In this document: piece after piece, positions 21,901 through 29,529 of the stretch
Layout of the letters: every line of letters begins with the position of its first letter
Position numbering within the stretch: position 1 is the stretch's first letter
NCBI RefSeq assembly: GCF_010499455.1
Contig: NZ_JAAGOH010000002.1
Location: forward strand, 124,001 to 188,000
From: Ideonella livida
GTDB lineage: Bacteria > Pseudomonadota > Gammaproteobacteria > Burkholderiales > Burkholderiaceae_C
DNA: 64,000 nucleotides
Direction: 5' to 3'
Position numbers and translations under genes: made by a program
Notes under the pieces: model-generated
The model's input: the letters and a program-made list of their open reading frames with translations, nothing else
Told to the model about the DNA's origin: nothing
Database searches by the model: none

Positions 21901-22523
21901 AGCTTCTCCAGGTTGTGACTCAGCTCGGTGAGGATGTCCTCGACCCGGCTGAGGTTGTCCCGGGTGTCACGCAGGCGCAATTCGGTCTCGCGGCGGCGCT
22001 CCTTGTACTTGGAGACGCCGGCGGCCTCCTCCAGGAACAGGCGCAGTTCCTCGGGCTTGCTCTCGATGATGCGGCTGATGGTGCCCTGGCCGATGATGGC
22101 GTAGGCCCGCGGCCCCAGGCCGGTGCCCAGGAACACGTCCTGCACATCGCGGCGGCGCACCGCTTGGTTGTTGATGTAGTAGCTGGAGTTGCCGTCACGG
22201 GTGAGCACGCGCTTGACGGCGATCTCGGCAAACTGGTTCCAGCTGCCGCCCGCGCGGCCGTCCTCATTGCTGAACACCAGCTCCACGCTGGCCCGGCTGG
22301 CGGGTTTGCGGTTGCCCGAGCCGTTGAAGATCACGTCCTGCATGGACTCGCCACGCAACTCGCTGGCCTTGCTCTCGCCCAGCACCCAACGCACGGCGTC
22401 CATGATGTTGGACTTGCCGCAGCCGTTGGGGCCGACCACGCCCACCCGCTGCCCCGGCAGCTGGAAGGCGGTGGGATCGGCGAAGGACTTGAAGCCGGAA
22501 AGCTTGATCTGGTTGAGCCGCAT
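18990..22523 (-). CDS. smc: chromosome segregation protein SMC
   Basis: Structural maintenance of chromosomes ATPase for condensation and segregation of DNA. 1177 residues, the normal size. It starts MRLNQIKLSGFKSFAD. Walker A is VVGPNGCGKSNIMDAV; long Gln/Glu/Ala-rich coiled coils flank a central hinge (about 500-650). The C-terminal signature HLLSGGEKALTAIALVF precedes Walker B at PFCLLDEVDAPLDDANTERY. The start at 22523 is chosen because the protein opens exactly with the family N-terminus. A long antisense open frame over this gene is a composition artefact. Confidence 0.98.
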   Translation of the reverse strand: MRLNQIKLSGFKSFADPTAFQLPGQRVGVVGPNGCGKSNIMDAVRWVLGESKASELRGESMQDVIFNGSGNRKPASRASVELVFSNEDGRAGGSWNQFAEIAVKRVLTRDGNSSYYINNQAVRRRDVQDVFLGTGLGPRAYAIIGQGTISRIIESKPEELRLFLEEAAGVSKYKERRRETELRLRDTRDNLSRVEDILTELSHNLEKLERQAEVATRYKNLQEQGTLKLHQLWYLKHRDAAAESQRVHLATLEATNALEAKVAELRHVEAELEVIRQGHYEASDLLHTRQADLSQAQMEVSRLEERIRFVVEGRQRAQARLVELQAQQAQWAARAEQAVAEQEDLAGQMAAAEEQAELLAAQAEEHSGEAPQVEEKLRAAQQRANAQRGKVAEVQQQIQLLAAESRHLDEQLRALRTRHERLGTERRGLAAPDTGRLQQLKDDLAEAEAIQEETQGALHLLGEEAPLLEAQRRQAQEEANAQGRHQAELGARLEALRALQEKVQTGGKLQPWLAKHGLTGLHQLWQQLHIQDGWEVALEAALRERLNALPVGRLDILRAFAADAPPAKLAFYATGQAPSAAPAPAPALAGLPRLSALLRVQDTALQALLADWLEGVHTAATLDEALAQRAQLRHGGLIMTPQGHAVSQFSVAFYAPDSEQAGLLARQQEIENLDRAHRAQALLAEDARSALVRVDAACTEVTHRLNAARRGAQEAQQRAHQLQVQWLQASQQAQAAQNRRSQLDEELAEVQAQMDELQERRATGEARFEELDLSLADTQERHAELEDAVIGVERQLAQAREQLRTLERQAQEAQYQARALMARRAELGRAIETAQQQLQQSQQAAVRLQEELQGFDDAAAQAGLQDALDEQGRREQALAAARAQFDELSQRLRAADEQRQALERDLQPLRDQITRLQLESQAAELGGAQYLEQLTAAGVDMDALGLGIEAGQVKLWGLQGEIDRINRDIAALGAVNLAALEELASARERKTFLDAQHADLTDAIQTLENAIAKIDLETRDLLMGTFNQVNDGFGRMFPSLFGGGTARLIMTGDEVLEAGVQVMAQPPGKKNSTIHLLSGGEKALTAIALVFAIFMLNPAPFCLLDEVDAPLDDANTERYARLVAEMSTKGTQFLFISHNKIAMEMAEQLIGVTMQEQGVSRIVAVDMEAAVGMMEAA

Positions 22524-22666
22524 GGCACCCCAAGGGCGGCGCAGGCCGTCGGCCCGGACCCTCAATGACGAGGCAAGTAATTGATTTGTTTAATGTTTCA
22601 GCCACTCCAGCGGCGCCGGAAGGCGGCGGGATGATACCATCCGCCACTTTTTTGACCGGACCTGCC

Positions 22667-23266
22667 ATGGCCACCCGCAAGAAGACCGCCACCCCGGCCG
22701 CCGAGGCCGCGGCCCCCACCGCCCAGACCGCCCCCCAGGCAGCGCCCCAGCCGGGCGCCAAGCGGGCCAAGGCCCCGGCTCGCCGGGCCGCCAAGCCTGC
22801 CGCCGCCCCCCAGGCCGAGGCCCACCCGACTCAGCGCCCGGTGCCGGTCAACCCGCCCAGCGCCCCCAGCAAGGAACTGCACGTCTTCCCCAATCCGGCG
22901 CCGGAGCGGGACTATGTGATCCAGTTCCAGATTCCCGAGTTCACCTGCCACTGCCCGCTGACCGGCCAGCCGGACTTCGCCCACTTCACCATCGACATGG
23001 TGGCAAATGAGCTGTGCGTGGAACTCAAGAGCCTCAAGATGTACATGTGGAGCTTCCGTCACGAGGGCGCCTTCCATGAGAAGGTGACCAATGACATCCT
23101 GAGCAAGATCGTGGCGGTGACCCAACCGCGCTATGCCCGCATCACCGCCCGTTGGTATGTACGCGGCGGCATCTACACCAACGTGATCGCCGAGCACCGC
23201 CAGAAGGGCTGGAAGGGCGACGCCGTGGTGCCCGCCCCCCACCTGCCCCACGCCACCGGCCTGTGA
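22667..23266 (+). CDS. queF: 7-cyano-7-deazaguanine (preQ0) reductase with basic N-terminal tail
   Basis: NADPH-dependent reductase converting preQ0 to preQ1 in queuosine biosynthesis. 199 residues. The core from about residue 70 is the short (type I) QueF: PEFTCHCPLTGQPDFAHF carries the nucleophile Cys (C96 by position) and the proton-donor Asp (D103), and SLKMYMWSFRHEGAFHEK is the substrate-binding block. The first 70 residues are a low-complexity Ala/Pro/Lys/Arg tail (for example AKRAKAPARRAAKPAAAP) not normally part of QueF. The start is uncertain, but an internal start near the core is not evident. Divergent from smc; no preQ1 riboswitch was recognised upstream. Confidence 0.93.
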   Translation: MATRKKTATPAAEAAAPTAQTAPQAAPQPGAKRAKAPARRAAKPAAAPQAEAHPTQRPVPVNPPSAPSKELHVFPNPAPERDYVIQFQIPEFTCHCPLTGQPDFAHFTIDMVANELCVELKSLKMYMWSFRHEGAFHEKVTNDILSKIVAVTQPRYARITARWYVRGGIYTNVIAEHRQKGWKGDAVVPAPHLPHATGL

Positions 23267-23384
23267 CCGTCGCGCGCCCCTGCGTCACATGCCGCGCCTG
23301 GCCCCTGCTCCTGTTGCCGCCGCGGCACCCGAGGCGGTGCCCGCCTTCTGCGGCCCTCCGGCGCCGGATGCGGGAGCACGGCTG

Positions 23385-23813
23385 ATGGGGGTGCTCGCCA
23401 TCCGTCCGCCGTACCAGAAGTACGACGTGGCTGTGCGCCGCAGCCCCATCGACGGCTTTGGTGTGTTCGCCCTGGAGCCGGTGCCCGCCAAGCGCAAGAT
23501 CGGTGAAGTGCGGGGAGAGACGATCAGCGTGGCCGAGGCCCGGCGCCGGGCCGAGACGCTGGAGCGCATCATGATCGTGGAGGTCAGCTACAAGACCGCC
23601 ATCGACCTGGCGCAGTCCACCGACCCGATGCGCTTCACCAACCACAGCTGCCAGCCCAATGGCCGGCTGTGCATCCGCGACGGCCGCATCGAGTTTTATG
23701 CGCTGCGCGACATCGCCGTGGGCGAGGAAATCACCGTCAACTACGGCGAGACCCACCACGAAGGCCGGCTGACCTGCCAATGCGGGGCGCCGGGCTGCGT
23801 GGGCCGTCTCTGA
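23385..23813 (+). CDS. SET-domain protein-lysine methyltransferase-like protein
   Basis: About 142 residues with a complete SET fold: VAVRRSPIDGFGVFALEPV (N-terminal SET), MRFTNHSCQPNGRLCI (the NHSC cofactor motif), DIAVGEEITVNYGE (catalytic tyrosine region) and a post-SET cysteine cluster, TCQCGAPGCVG. SET proteins methylate lysines using S-adenosylmethionine; bacterial substrates are mostly unknown. The ATG at 23385 has GGAG nine bases upstream; 23289 would add 32 low-complexity residues. It follows queF by about 120 bases on the same strand and may share its transcript. Confidence 0.88.
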   Translation: MGVLAIRPPYQKYDVAVRRSPIDGFGVFALEPVPAKRKIGEVRGETISVAEARRRAETLERIMIVEVSYKTAIDLAQSTDPMRFTNHSCQPNGRLCIRDGRIEFYALRDIAVGEEITVNYGETHHEGRLTCQCGAPGCVGRL

Positions 23814-23837
23814 CCCCGCGACGCCCCCGCCCGGGGC

Positions 23838-24626
23838 TCAGAAGGTGCCGGGATAGGCGCCGCCGTCGATGAGCAGGTTCTGCCCGGTGATGTAGCCGGC
23901 CTGCGCGCTGCACAGGAAGGCGCAGAAAGCACCGAACTCTTCGGGCTGCCCGAACCGGCCCGCCGGAATGGCCCCCATGCGCTGCGCGCGCAAGGCGGGC
24001 AGCGGCTGGCCCGTCTTGGCGGCCGACCCCTCAAAGGTCTTGGCCAGGCGCTCGGTGTCAAAGGCGCCGGGCAACAGGTTGTTGAGGGTGACGTTGCGGC
24101 CGGCCAGCTGCGGCTGGCGCGCCAGCCCCGCGATGAAGCCGGTGAGCCCGCTGCGCGCCCCGTTGGACAGGCCCAGGATGTCGATGGGGGCCTTGACCGC
24201 ACCGGAAGTGATGTTGACCACGCGGCCAAAACCCCGCGCAGCCATGCCGTCCACCGTGGCCTTGATCAGCTCGATGGGTGTGAGCATGTTGGCCTCCAGT
24301 GCGGCCAACCAGGCCGCGCGCTCCCACTGCCGGAAGTCACCCGGCGGCGGCCCCCCGGCGTTGTTGACCAGGATGTCCACCTGCGGGCAGGCGGCCAGGG
24401 CGGCGGCACGGCCGGCCTCGGTGGTGATGTCTCCGCAGACGGTGCGCACCTCGATGCCGGGATGCTGGCCCCGCAGCGCCTGGGCGGCGGCCTGCAGGGC
24501 CGGCTCGCCCCGCGCGGTGATGACGAGATGAACGCCTTCGCGCGCCAGCGCCTGGGCGCAACCCAGGCCCAGGCCCTTGCTGGCGGCGCACACCAGGGCC
24601 CAGCGGCCGGCGATGCCCATGTCCAT
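23838..24626 (-). CDS. short-chain dehydrogenase/reductase (SDR)
   Basis: 262-residue classical SDR, NAD(P)-dependent oxidoreductase. The cofactor motif is CAASKGLGLG (variant of TGxxxGxG), followed by DILVNNAGGPPPG and the catalytic Ser in NITSGAVKAP. The usual YxxxK position reads LSNGARSGLTG, lacking the tyrosine and lysine. That places it with the divergent 3-oxoacyl-ACP-reductase-like SDRs and leaves its activity uncertain. The C-terminal ITGQNLLIDGGAYPGTF is typical. The start at 24626 has AAGGAG eight bases upstream. Confidence 0.82.
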   Translation of the reverse strand: MDMGIAGRWALVCAASKGLGLGCAQALAREGVHLVITARGEPALQAAAQALRGQHPGIEVRTVCGDITTEAGRAAALAACPQVDILVNNAGGPPPGDFRQWERAAWLAALEANMLTPIELIKATVDGMAARGFGRVVNITSGAVKAPIDILGLSNGARSGLTGFIAGLARQPQLAGRNVTLNNLLPGAFDTERLAKTFEGSAAKTGQPLPALRAQRMGAIPAGRFGQPEEFGAFCAFLCSAQAGYITGQNLLIDGGAYPGTF

Positions 24627-24667
24627 GACGCAGACTCCTTGAGAAGTGGAAAGTGACGGCGCGCCGC

Positions 24668-25579
24668 TCAGCGCCAGCGCGCCAGCAGCCACACGCCGGT
24701 CATCACCAGGGCGGTGCCCACCAGCAGCAGCGCAAAGAAGGGCTCGCCCAGCAGCCACACCCCCAGCAGGATGGTCGAGAGCGGCCCGATCATCCCGATC
24801 TGTGCAGTCAGCGCCGAGCCGATGCGCTCGATGGCCATCATCACCGCCAGCACCGGCAACACGGTGCAGGTGATCGCATTGAGCGCGGAAAGCCAGAGCA
24901 CCGGCTCGGGTACCGCCAGGGCGGTCAGCGGGCGCACCGCCACAAAGTGCAGCAGGCAGAACACGCAGGCCGCCGTGCTGGCCAGGCCGGTCAGGCGCAT
25001 GGAGCCCAGCCGCTGCACCACCTCACCGCTGCCCAGCAGGTAGATGGAGTAGCTGACCGCGCTGCCGAACACCAGGGCGGCGCCCCAGGCCACATGTCCG
25101 CCGGCCAGCTGCCACTCATGGCCGAAGACCAGCATCACCCCGGCGTAGCTCACCGCGGCGGCCGCCCACTGGCGCGGGCTGACATGGCGCTTGAACCACA
25201 GCACCGACAGCACCATGACGATGGTCGGGCCGAGGTAGAGGATGAGGCGTTCCAGGCTGGCCGAGATGTACATCAGGCCGTAGAAGTCCAGCATGCTGGC
25301 CGCGTAGTAACCGGTGAAGCCCAGGCCGCCCACCGCCAGCGCATCGCGCCGCGTCAGCGGAGGGCGGCCACGTCCAGCCCACCAGGCCAGCAGCAGGAAC
25401 AGGGGCAGCGCCATCAGCATGCGCCAGGCCACCACGGTGACGGCATCCACCCCGTGGCGGTACATGAGCTTGGCCAGGATGGCCTTGCCGGAGAAGCCGA
25501 TGGCGCCCAGGGCAGCCAAGGTGATGCCCGGCCAAGCCGGGCCGGCGCCTGGCGTAGCCAGGGCGGAGGTGCGGGTCAT
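24668..25579 (-). CDS. EamA/DMT-family transporter
   Basis: About 303 residues with ten predicted membrane helices in two EamA repeats, the drug/metabolite transporter architecture. Landmarks include LAALGAIGFSGKAILAKLMY, VVAWRMLMALPLFLLLAWW, ERLILYLGPTIVMVLS and the second-repeat GSALTAQIGMIGPLSTILLG. Members export amino acids, nucleosides or other small metabolites; the substrate cannot be deduced. The start at 25579 (MTRTSALAT) is preferred. It ends 41 bases before the SDR start on the same strand, so the two may be one unit. Confidence 0.88.
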   Translation of the reverse strand: MTRTSALATPGAGPAWPGITLAALGAIGFSGKAILAKLMYRHGVDAVTVVAWRMLMALPLFLLLAWWAGRGRPPLTRRDALAVGGLGFTGYYAASMLDFYGLMYISASLERLILYLGPTIVMVLSVLWFKRHVSPRQWAAAAVSYAGVMLVFGHEWQLAGGHVAWGAALVFGSAVSYSIYLLGSGEVVQRLGSMRLTGLASTAACVFCLLHFVAVRPLTALAVPEPVLWLSALNAITCTVLPVLAVMMAIERIGSALTAQIGMIGPLSTILLGVWLLGEPFFALLLVGTALVMTGVWLLARWR

Positions 25580-25647
25580 CGAAGCACGGTCAAGAGGGAT
25601 CGGCCCCGCGGCGGCAACCGGCGGGGGCACTGGAGGCGGTGGCGACC

Positions 25648-27285
25648 TCAGTGGTGGCCATCCTGGGCCACATAGCGGTGCACCGCGGGCGGCTCGGCAC
25701 CGATGTGGAAGGCCAGCCGCCGGTCACGCAGACCGGCATCGGCCGCGGTGAAGCGTTCATGCCGCCGCTGGTGCTCCACCCAGTTCTCATCGACGAAGTA
25801 TTCCAGAACCCGGCTGGGATCGGTGGCATCGCGGAACAGGCCCCAGCTCAGCGCCCCTTGGCGCAGGCGGGCACGGCGCGACTCCTGCATGAGGGCCGTG
25901 AACGCCTCCAGCCGGCTGGGGTCGATGCGGTACTCCACCGTGACCATGACGGGGCCGTCCTCCGGCTGCACGCCCACCACCGGGGTCTCGGGCACCAGGG
26001 GACGCGCAGGCGCCAGGTCCTCCGGGGTGGAGGCGCCGATGGGGCGGCGCCGGTAGACCGCCAGCAGCAGCAAGCCGAAGGCCACCGAGCTGGCCAGCGC
26101 CACCCGCAGGCTGCTGTGGCCCGCCACCTGCCCCCACACCGCGGCACCCACCGCGGTGCCGCCCATCAGGCCCATCTGGTAGATGGCCATGCCGCGCGCC
26201 CTCACCCAGCCCGGCAACGCCATCTGCGCGGCCACGGTCAAGGTGTTGGCGGTGGAGATCCAGGCCATGCCGGCCACCGCCATGGCCACCAGGGCGACTG
26301 CGGGATGCGGGGCGAGCGCCACGGTGAGCGTGGCCAGGCCGTGGGCCAGCGAGCCCCACAACACAAACTGCGGCCCGGTGAAGCGCGCCCGCCAGCGAGG
26401 AAACATCATCACCGCAAAGACCGCGCCGGCCCCCTGGCAGGCCAGGAAACCGGTGAACAGGTGTGCCCCGCCGCCGAGCTGCCGGGCGATCAGCGGCAGC
26501 AGGGCCATGAGCGCCGCCGTCTGCATGAAGAACAGGAACACCCGCTGCCAGATCAGTCGCATGGGCGGGGACTGCCAGACGTGCTGCAGACCCACCCGCA
26601 TGGCGCCAATGAAGCGCTCGCCGGGCAGCGCGCTTTGGCGCCGCTGCTGCGAGCGCCAGCGCAGGATCATCACGAAGGCCACCGCCGACAGCAGGGCATT
26701 GAGGCCGAACACCCAGCTCTCTCCCGCTGCCGAAAGCAGCGCACCGGCCACGATGGGGCCGATGATGCGCGAGAGGTTCATGGCCACGCCATTGAGCGCC
26801 AGCGCCTGACCCAAGTTGGGCTTGCTGACCACGTCGGGCACGATCGCCGCGAACACCGGCCAGCGCAGGGCCAGCCCCACCCCGTTGGTGAAGGTCAGCA
26901 GCAGCAGGAGCGGCGCCGTCATGACCCCGGCCAGGCTGACGGCCGCCAGCACCACGGCGTTGAGCCCCACCCACAACTGCGTGGCGGCAAAGTAGCGGCG
27001 CCGGTCCAGGATGTCCGCCAGCGCACCACTGGGCAAACCCAGCAGAAACACCGGCAGCGTGGAGGCTGCCTGCACCAGGGCCACCATGGTGGTGCTGGTG
27101 GTGAGCGTGGTCATCAGCCAGGCGGCGGCCACGTCATTCATCCACATGCAGATGTTGGCGGCCAGCCAGGCCAGCCAGAGCATGCGGAAGACCGGCTCGG
27201 TCAGTGGCGCCAGGGCGGAGGCGCCGGCGGAGGTCTGGGGCCCGGACGTGGCCGGTGCCTGGGGGGGAGGCTCTGGGGTGTTCAT
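25648..27285 (-). CDS. MFS transporter (MFS_3 type) with C-terminal ABM-like domain
   Basis: 545 residues. Twelve membrane helices span about residues 30-420 (for example LWLAWLAANICMWMNDVAAA, VFLLGLPSGALADILDRR). A roughly 110-residue soluble C-terminal domain follows (PVMVTVEYRIDPSRLEAFTA, LEYFVDENWVEHQRRHERF) that resembles the antibiotic-biosynthesis-monooxygenase fold. This combination is characteristic of the MFS_3 family related to enterobactin exporters. The substrate is unknown. The start at 27285 follows the terminator hairpin of the tct operon, so transcription is separate. Confidence 0.85.
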   Translation of the reverse strand: MNTPEPPPQAPATSGPQTSAGASALAPLTEPVFRMLWLAWLAANICMWMNDVAAAWLMTTLTTSTTMVALVQAASTLPVFLLGLPSGALADILDRRRYFAATQLWVGLNAVVLAAVSLAGVMTAPLLLLLTFTNGVGLALRWPVFAAIVPDVVSKPNLGQALALNGVAMNLSRIIGPIVAGALLSAAGESWVFGLNALLSAVAFVMILRWRSQQRRQSALPGERFIGAMRVGLQHVWQSPPMRLIWQRVFLFFMQTAALMALLPLIARQLGGGAHLFTGFLACQGAGAVFAVMMFPRWRARFTGPQFVLWGSLAHGLATLTVALAPHPAVALVAMAVAGMAWISTANTLTVAAQMALPGWVRARGMAIYQMGLMGGTAVGAAVWGQVAGHSSLRVALASSVAFGLLLLAVYRRRPIGASTPEDLAPARPLVPETPVVGVQPEDGPVMVTVEYRIDPSRLEAFTALMQESRRARLRQGALSWGLFRDATDPSRVLEYFVDENWVEHQRRHERFTAADAGLRDRRLAFHIGAEPPAVHRYVAQDGHH

Positions 27286-27334
27286 CGGAGGGACCCCGTC
27301 ACCGGGGTGGACGCGAGAATGGACCCGCCATGCA

Positions 27335-27359
27335 AAAGCCCCGCACGGGGCGGGGCTTT
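27335..27359 (-). terminator. intrinsic terminator of the tctBA operon
   Basis: AAAGCCCCGC-ACGGG-GCGGGGCTTT forms a ten-base-pair stem with a five-base loop. On the minus strand it is followed by TTTTGC. It lies 65 bases past the tctA stop. Confidence 0.75.
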
Positions 27360-27423
27360 GCGTAGGTCCCCGCCCGCCGCGCACAAGCCGTGGCGGCAGA
27401 TCGGGGGAGCGGGGGACGCAGGT

Positions 27424-28938
27424 TCAATCGGCGTCCTGGAAGGCCTCTTGGCGCTTGCTGCTGATGGACGGCAGCATCACCACCACGATCATCAGGGCGG
27501 CGGCAATGAGCAGACCCATGGACAGCGGACGGGTCAGGAACGTGGTCCAGTCACCGCGGGACAGCAGCAGGGCGCGGCGCAGGTTCTCTTCCATCATCGG
27601 GCCCAGGATGAAACCCAGCAGCAGCGGCGCGGGTTCACAGGCCAGCTTGTAGAACAAGTAGCCCACCACGCCGAAGGCCGCGGCCATGTAGACGTCGAAG
27701 TTGTTGTTGTTCAGCGTGTACAGGCCAATGCAGCAGAAGCTCAGGATCGCCGGGAACAGGTGCTTGTAGGGCACGGTCAGCAACTTGATCCAGATGCCGA
27801 TCAGCGGCAGGTTCAGGATCACCAGGAGCGCATTGCCAATCCACATGGAGGCGATCAGGCCCCAGAACAGTTCCGGGTTGCTGGTCATCACCTGCGGGCC
27901 CGGCTGGATGCCCTTGATGGTCATCGCGCCCACCATCAGCGCCATCACCGCGTTGGGCGGGATGCCCAGCGTCAGCATGGGGATGAAGCTGGTCTGCGCG
28001 CCGGCGTTGTTGGCCGACTCCGGACCGGCCACGCCGCGGATATTGCCCTGGCCGAACGGCACTTCACCTTCGCGACCCTTGGTCTTCTTCTCGACCGTGT
28101 AGGCGGCAAACGAGGCCAGCAGCGCGCCACCACCGGGCAGCACACCCAGGATGGAACCCAGTGCGGTGCCGCGCAGCACGGCCGGGAAGGCGTCCTTCAC
28201 GTCCTGCTTGGTCGGCCACAGGCCCTTGACGTCCTTGGTGAACACCTCACGGTGCTCGGCCGGGCGGCCCAGGTTGGAGATGATCTCGCCAAAGCCGAAC
28301 ACGCCCATGGCGATGGTGACGAAGCCGATGCCGTCGGTCAGCTCAGCAATGTCGAAGCTGTAGCGCGGCGTGCCGGAGATCACGTCGGTGTTGATCTGAC
28401 CCAGCAGCAGACCCAGCAGGATCATGGCGATGGCCTTGACCAGCGAGCCCGAGGCCAGCACCACCGCGCCGATCAGGCCCAGGGTCATCAGGCTGAAGTA
28501 CTCGGCCGGGCCGAACTTGAAGGCCAGCTCGGTCAGGGGCGGCGCGAAGGCGGCGATGATGATCGTGCCCACGCAGCCCGCGAAGAACGAGCCCAGGCCG
28601 GCGGCGGCCAGCGCCGCACCAGCGCGACCCTTGCGGGCCATCGAGTAGCCGTCGATGGCGGTCACCACCGAGCTGGACTCACCCGGCACGTTGATCAGGA
28701 TGGCGGTGGTGGAGCCACCGTACTGCGCGCCGTAGTAGATGCCAGCCAGCATGATCAGGGCCGGGGTGGCATCCAGCGAGTAGATGCTGGGCAGCAGCAT
28801 GGCGATGGTGGCCACCGGCCCCAGGCCGGGCAGCACGCCGATCAGCGTACCCAGAATGGCACCGCCCAGCGCGTACAGCAGGTTGGTGAGGGTGAAGGCG
28901 GTCTGGAAGCCCAGACCCAGGTTGGACAGCAGTTCCAT
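27424..28938 (-). CDS. tctA: tripartite tricarboxylate transporter, large permease TctA
   Basis: 504-residue integral membrane protein with about 11-12 helices. It shows the TctA hallmarks: GVLPGLGPVATIAMLLPSIY, TAILINVPGESSSVVTAIDG, GVLPGGGALLASFAAYTVEK and NAGAQTSFIPMLTLGIPPN. It is the main channel of a binding-protein-dependent secondary carrier for citrate-like carboxylates. It follows tctB by 13 bases. No periplasmic TctC receptor gene is adjacent, so one encoded elsewhere must serve it, a common situation in Burkholderiales. Confidence 0.96.
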   Translation of the reverse strand: MELLSNLGLGFQTAFTLTNLLYALGGAILGTLIGVLPGLGPVATIAMLLPSIYSLDATPALIMLAGIYYGAQYGGSTTAILINVPGESSSVVTAIDGYSMARKGRAGAALAAAGLGSFFAGCVGTIIIAAFAPPLTELAFKFGPAEYFSLMTLGLIGAVVLASGSLVKAIAMILLGLLLGQINTDVISGTPRYSFDIAELTDGIGFVTIAMGVFGFGEIISNLGRPAEHREVFTKDVKGLWPTKQDVKDAFPAVLRGTALGSILGVLPGGGALLASFAAYTVEKKTKGREGEVPFGQGNIRGVAGPESANNAGAQTSFIPMLTLGIPPNAVMALMVGAMTIKGIQPGPQVMTSNPELFWGLIASMWIGNALLVILNLPLIGIWIKLLTVPYKHLFPAILSFCCIGLYTLNNNNFDVYMAAAFGVVGYLFYKLACEPAPLLLGFILGPMMEENLRRALLLSRGDWTTFLTRPLSMGLLIAAALMIVVVMLPSISSKRQEAFQDAD

Positions 28939-28951
28939 GGAATTCGTCTCC

Positions 28952-29425
28952 TCAGGCGCCGGTCGCGGTCATGAAGGCCGGCAGCACGGGGATGGTGAGC
29001 TTGAGGCCGACGACAAACACCCCATAGGACATGGCGGTCAGCACGACGGCGTTGATGATCGAGCCCTTCCAGGTGTGCTCGTCGCTGGCCAAGCTGGAGA
29101 CCAGCACCAGCAGCGGCAGCGACACAAGCATGCCGGCGCGCGGCAGCAGGAAGCCGAAGGCGATGACCGAACCGATGATGATGACCAGCGGACGCCAGGC
29201 GAAGGCACCGATGGGATCGCCATCCACCGTCTCGACGGTCAGGGCCTTGAAGGTCACGATGGCGCCGAGCACGGCCATCAGGATGCCCAGGCCAAAAGGG
29301 AAGTAGCCGGGACCCGGCCGGGCGGACGAACCGAAGCTGTACTCGGTCGCGCCCCAGGCGAATGCCACGCCGATGGCGATGAACATCAGGCCGGACCAGA
29401 AGTCCCGCTGACTCTTGATTCTCAC
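28952..29425 (-). CDS. tctB: tripartite tricarboxylate transporter, small membrane protein TctB
   Basis: 157 residues with four to five hydrophobic helices (FWSGLMFIAIGVAFAWGAT, PLVIIIGSVIAFGFLLPRAG, and a C-terminal helix pair), plus the SSARPGPGYFPFGLGILM motif of TctB. It is the small permease partner of TctA. A GTG at 29425 is taken as the start because AGGAG sits five bases upstream. Upstream is a short gap and then the end of an unrelated ATPase gene. Confidence 0.92.
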   Translation of the reverse strand: MRIKSQRDFWSGLMFIAIGVAFAWGATEYSFGSSARPGPGYFPFGLGILMAVLGAIVTFKALTVETVDGDPIGAFAWRPLVIIIGSVIAFGFLLPRAGMLVSLPLLVLVSSLASDEHTWKGSIINAVVLTAMSYGVFVVGLKLTIPVLPAFMTATGA

Positions 29426-29529
29426 GTGTGTCTCCTCGATTCCAGGGTTGCGGCGCATTCTAGGAACCGCCCCCCGGGACTTCGCTGTGGATTACACGTA
29501 AGCAGAATCCAGCCCGCGGACCGCCGGCT

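Noticed and set aside
18945-22568. Open frame of about 1200 codons antisense to smc
   Set aside because: Low-complexity Leu/Gly/Gln composition mirrors the coiled-coil codons of smc; the smc motifs on the other strand are unambiguous.
22565-22666. preQ1 riboswitch upstream of queF
   Set aside because: The short leader lacks the conserved preQ1-I or preQ1-II core sequence and any clear pseudoknot partner.
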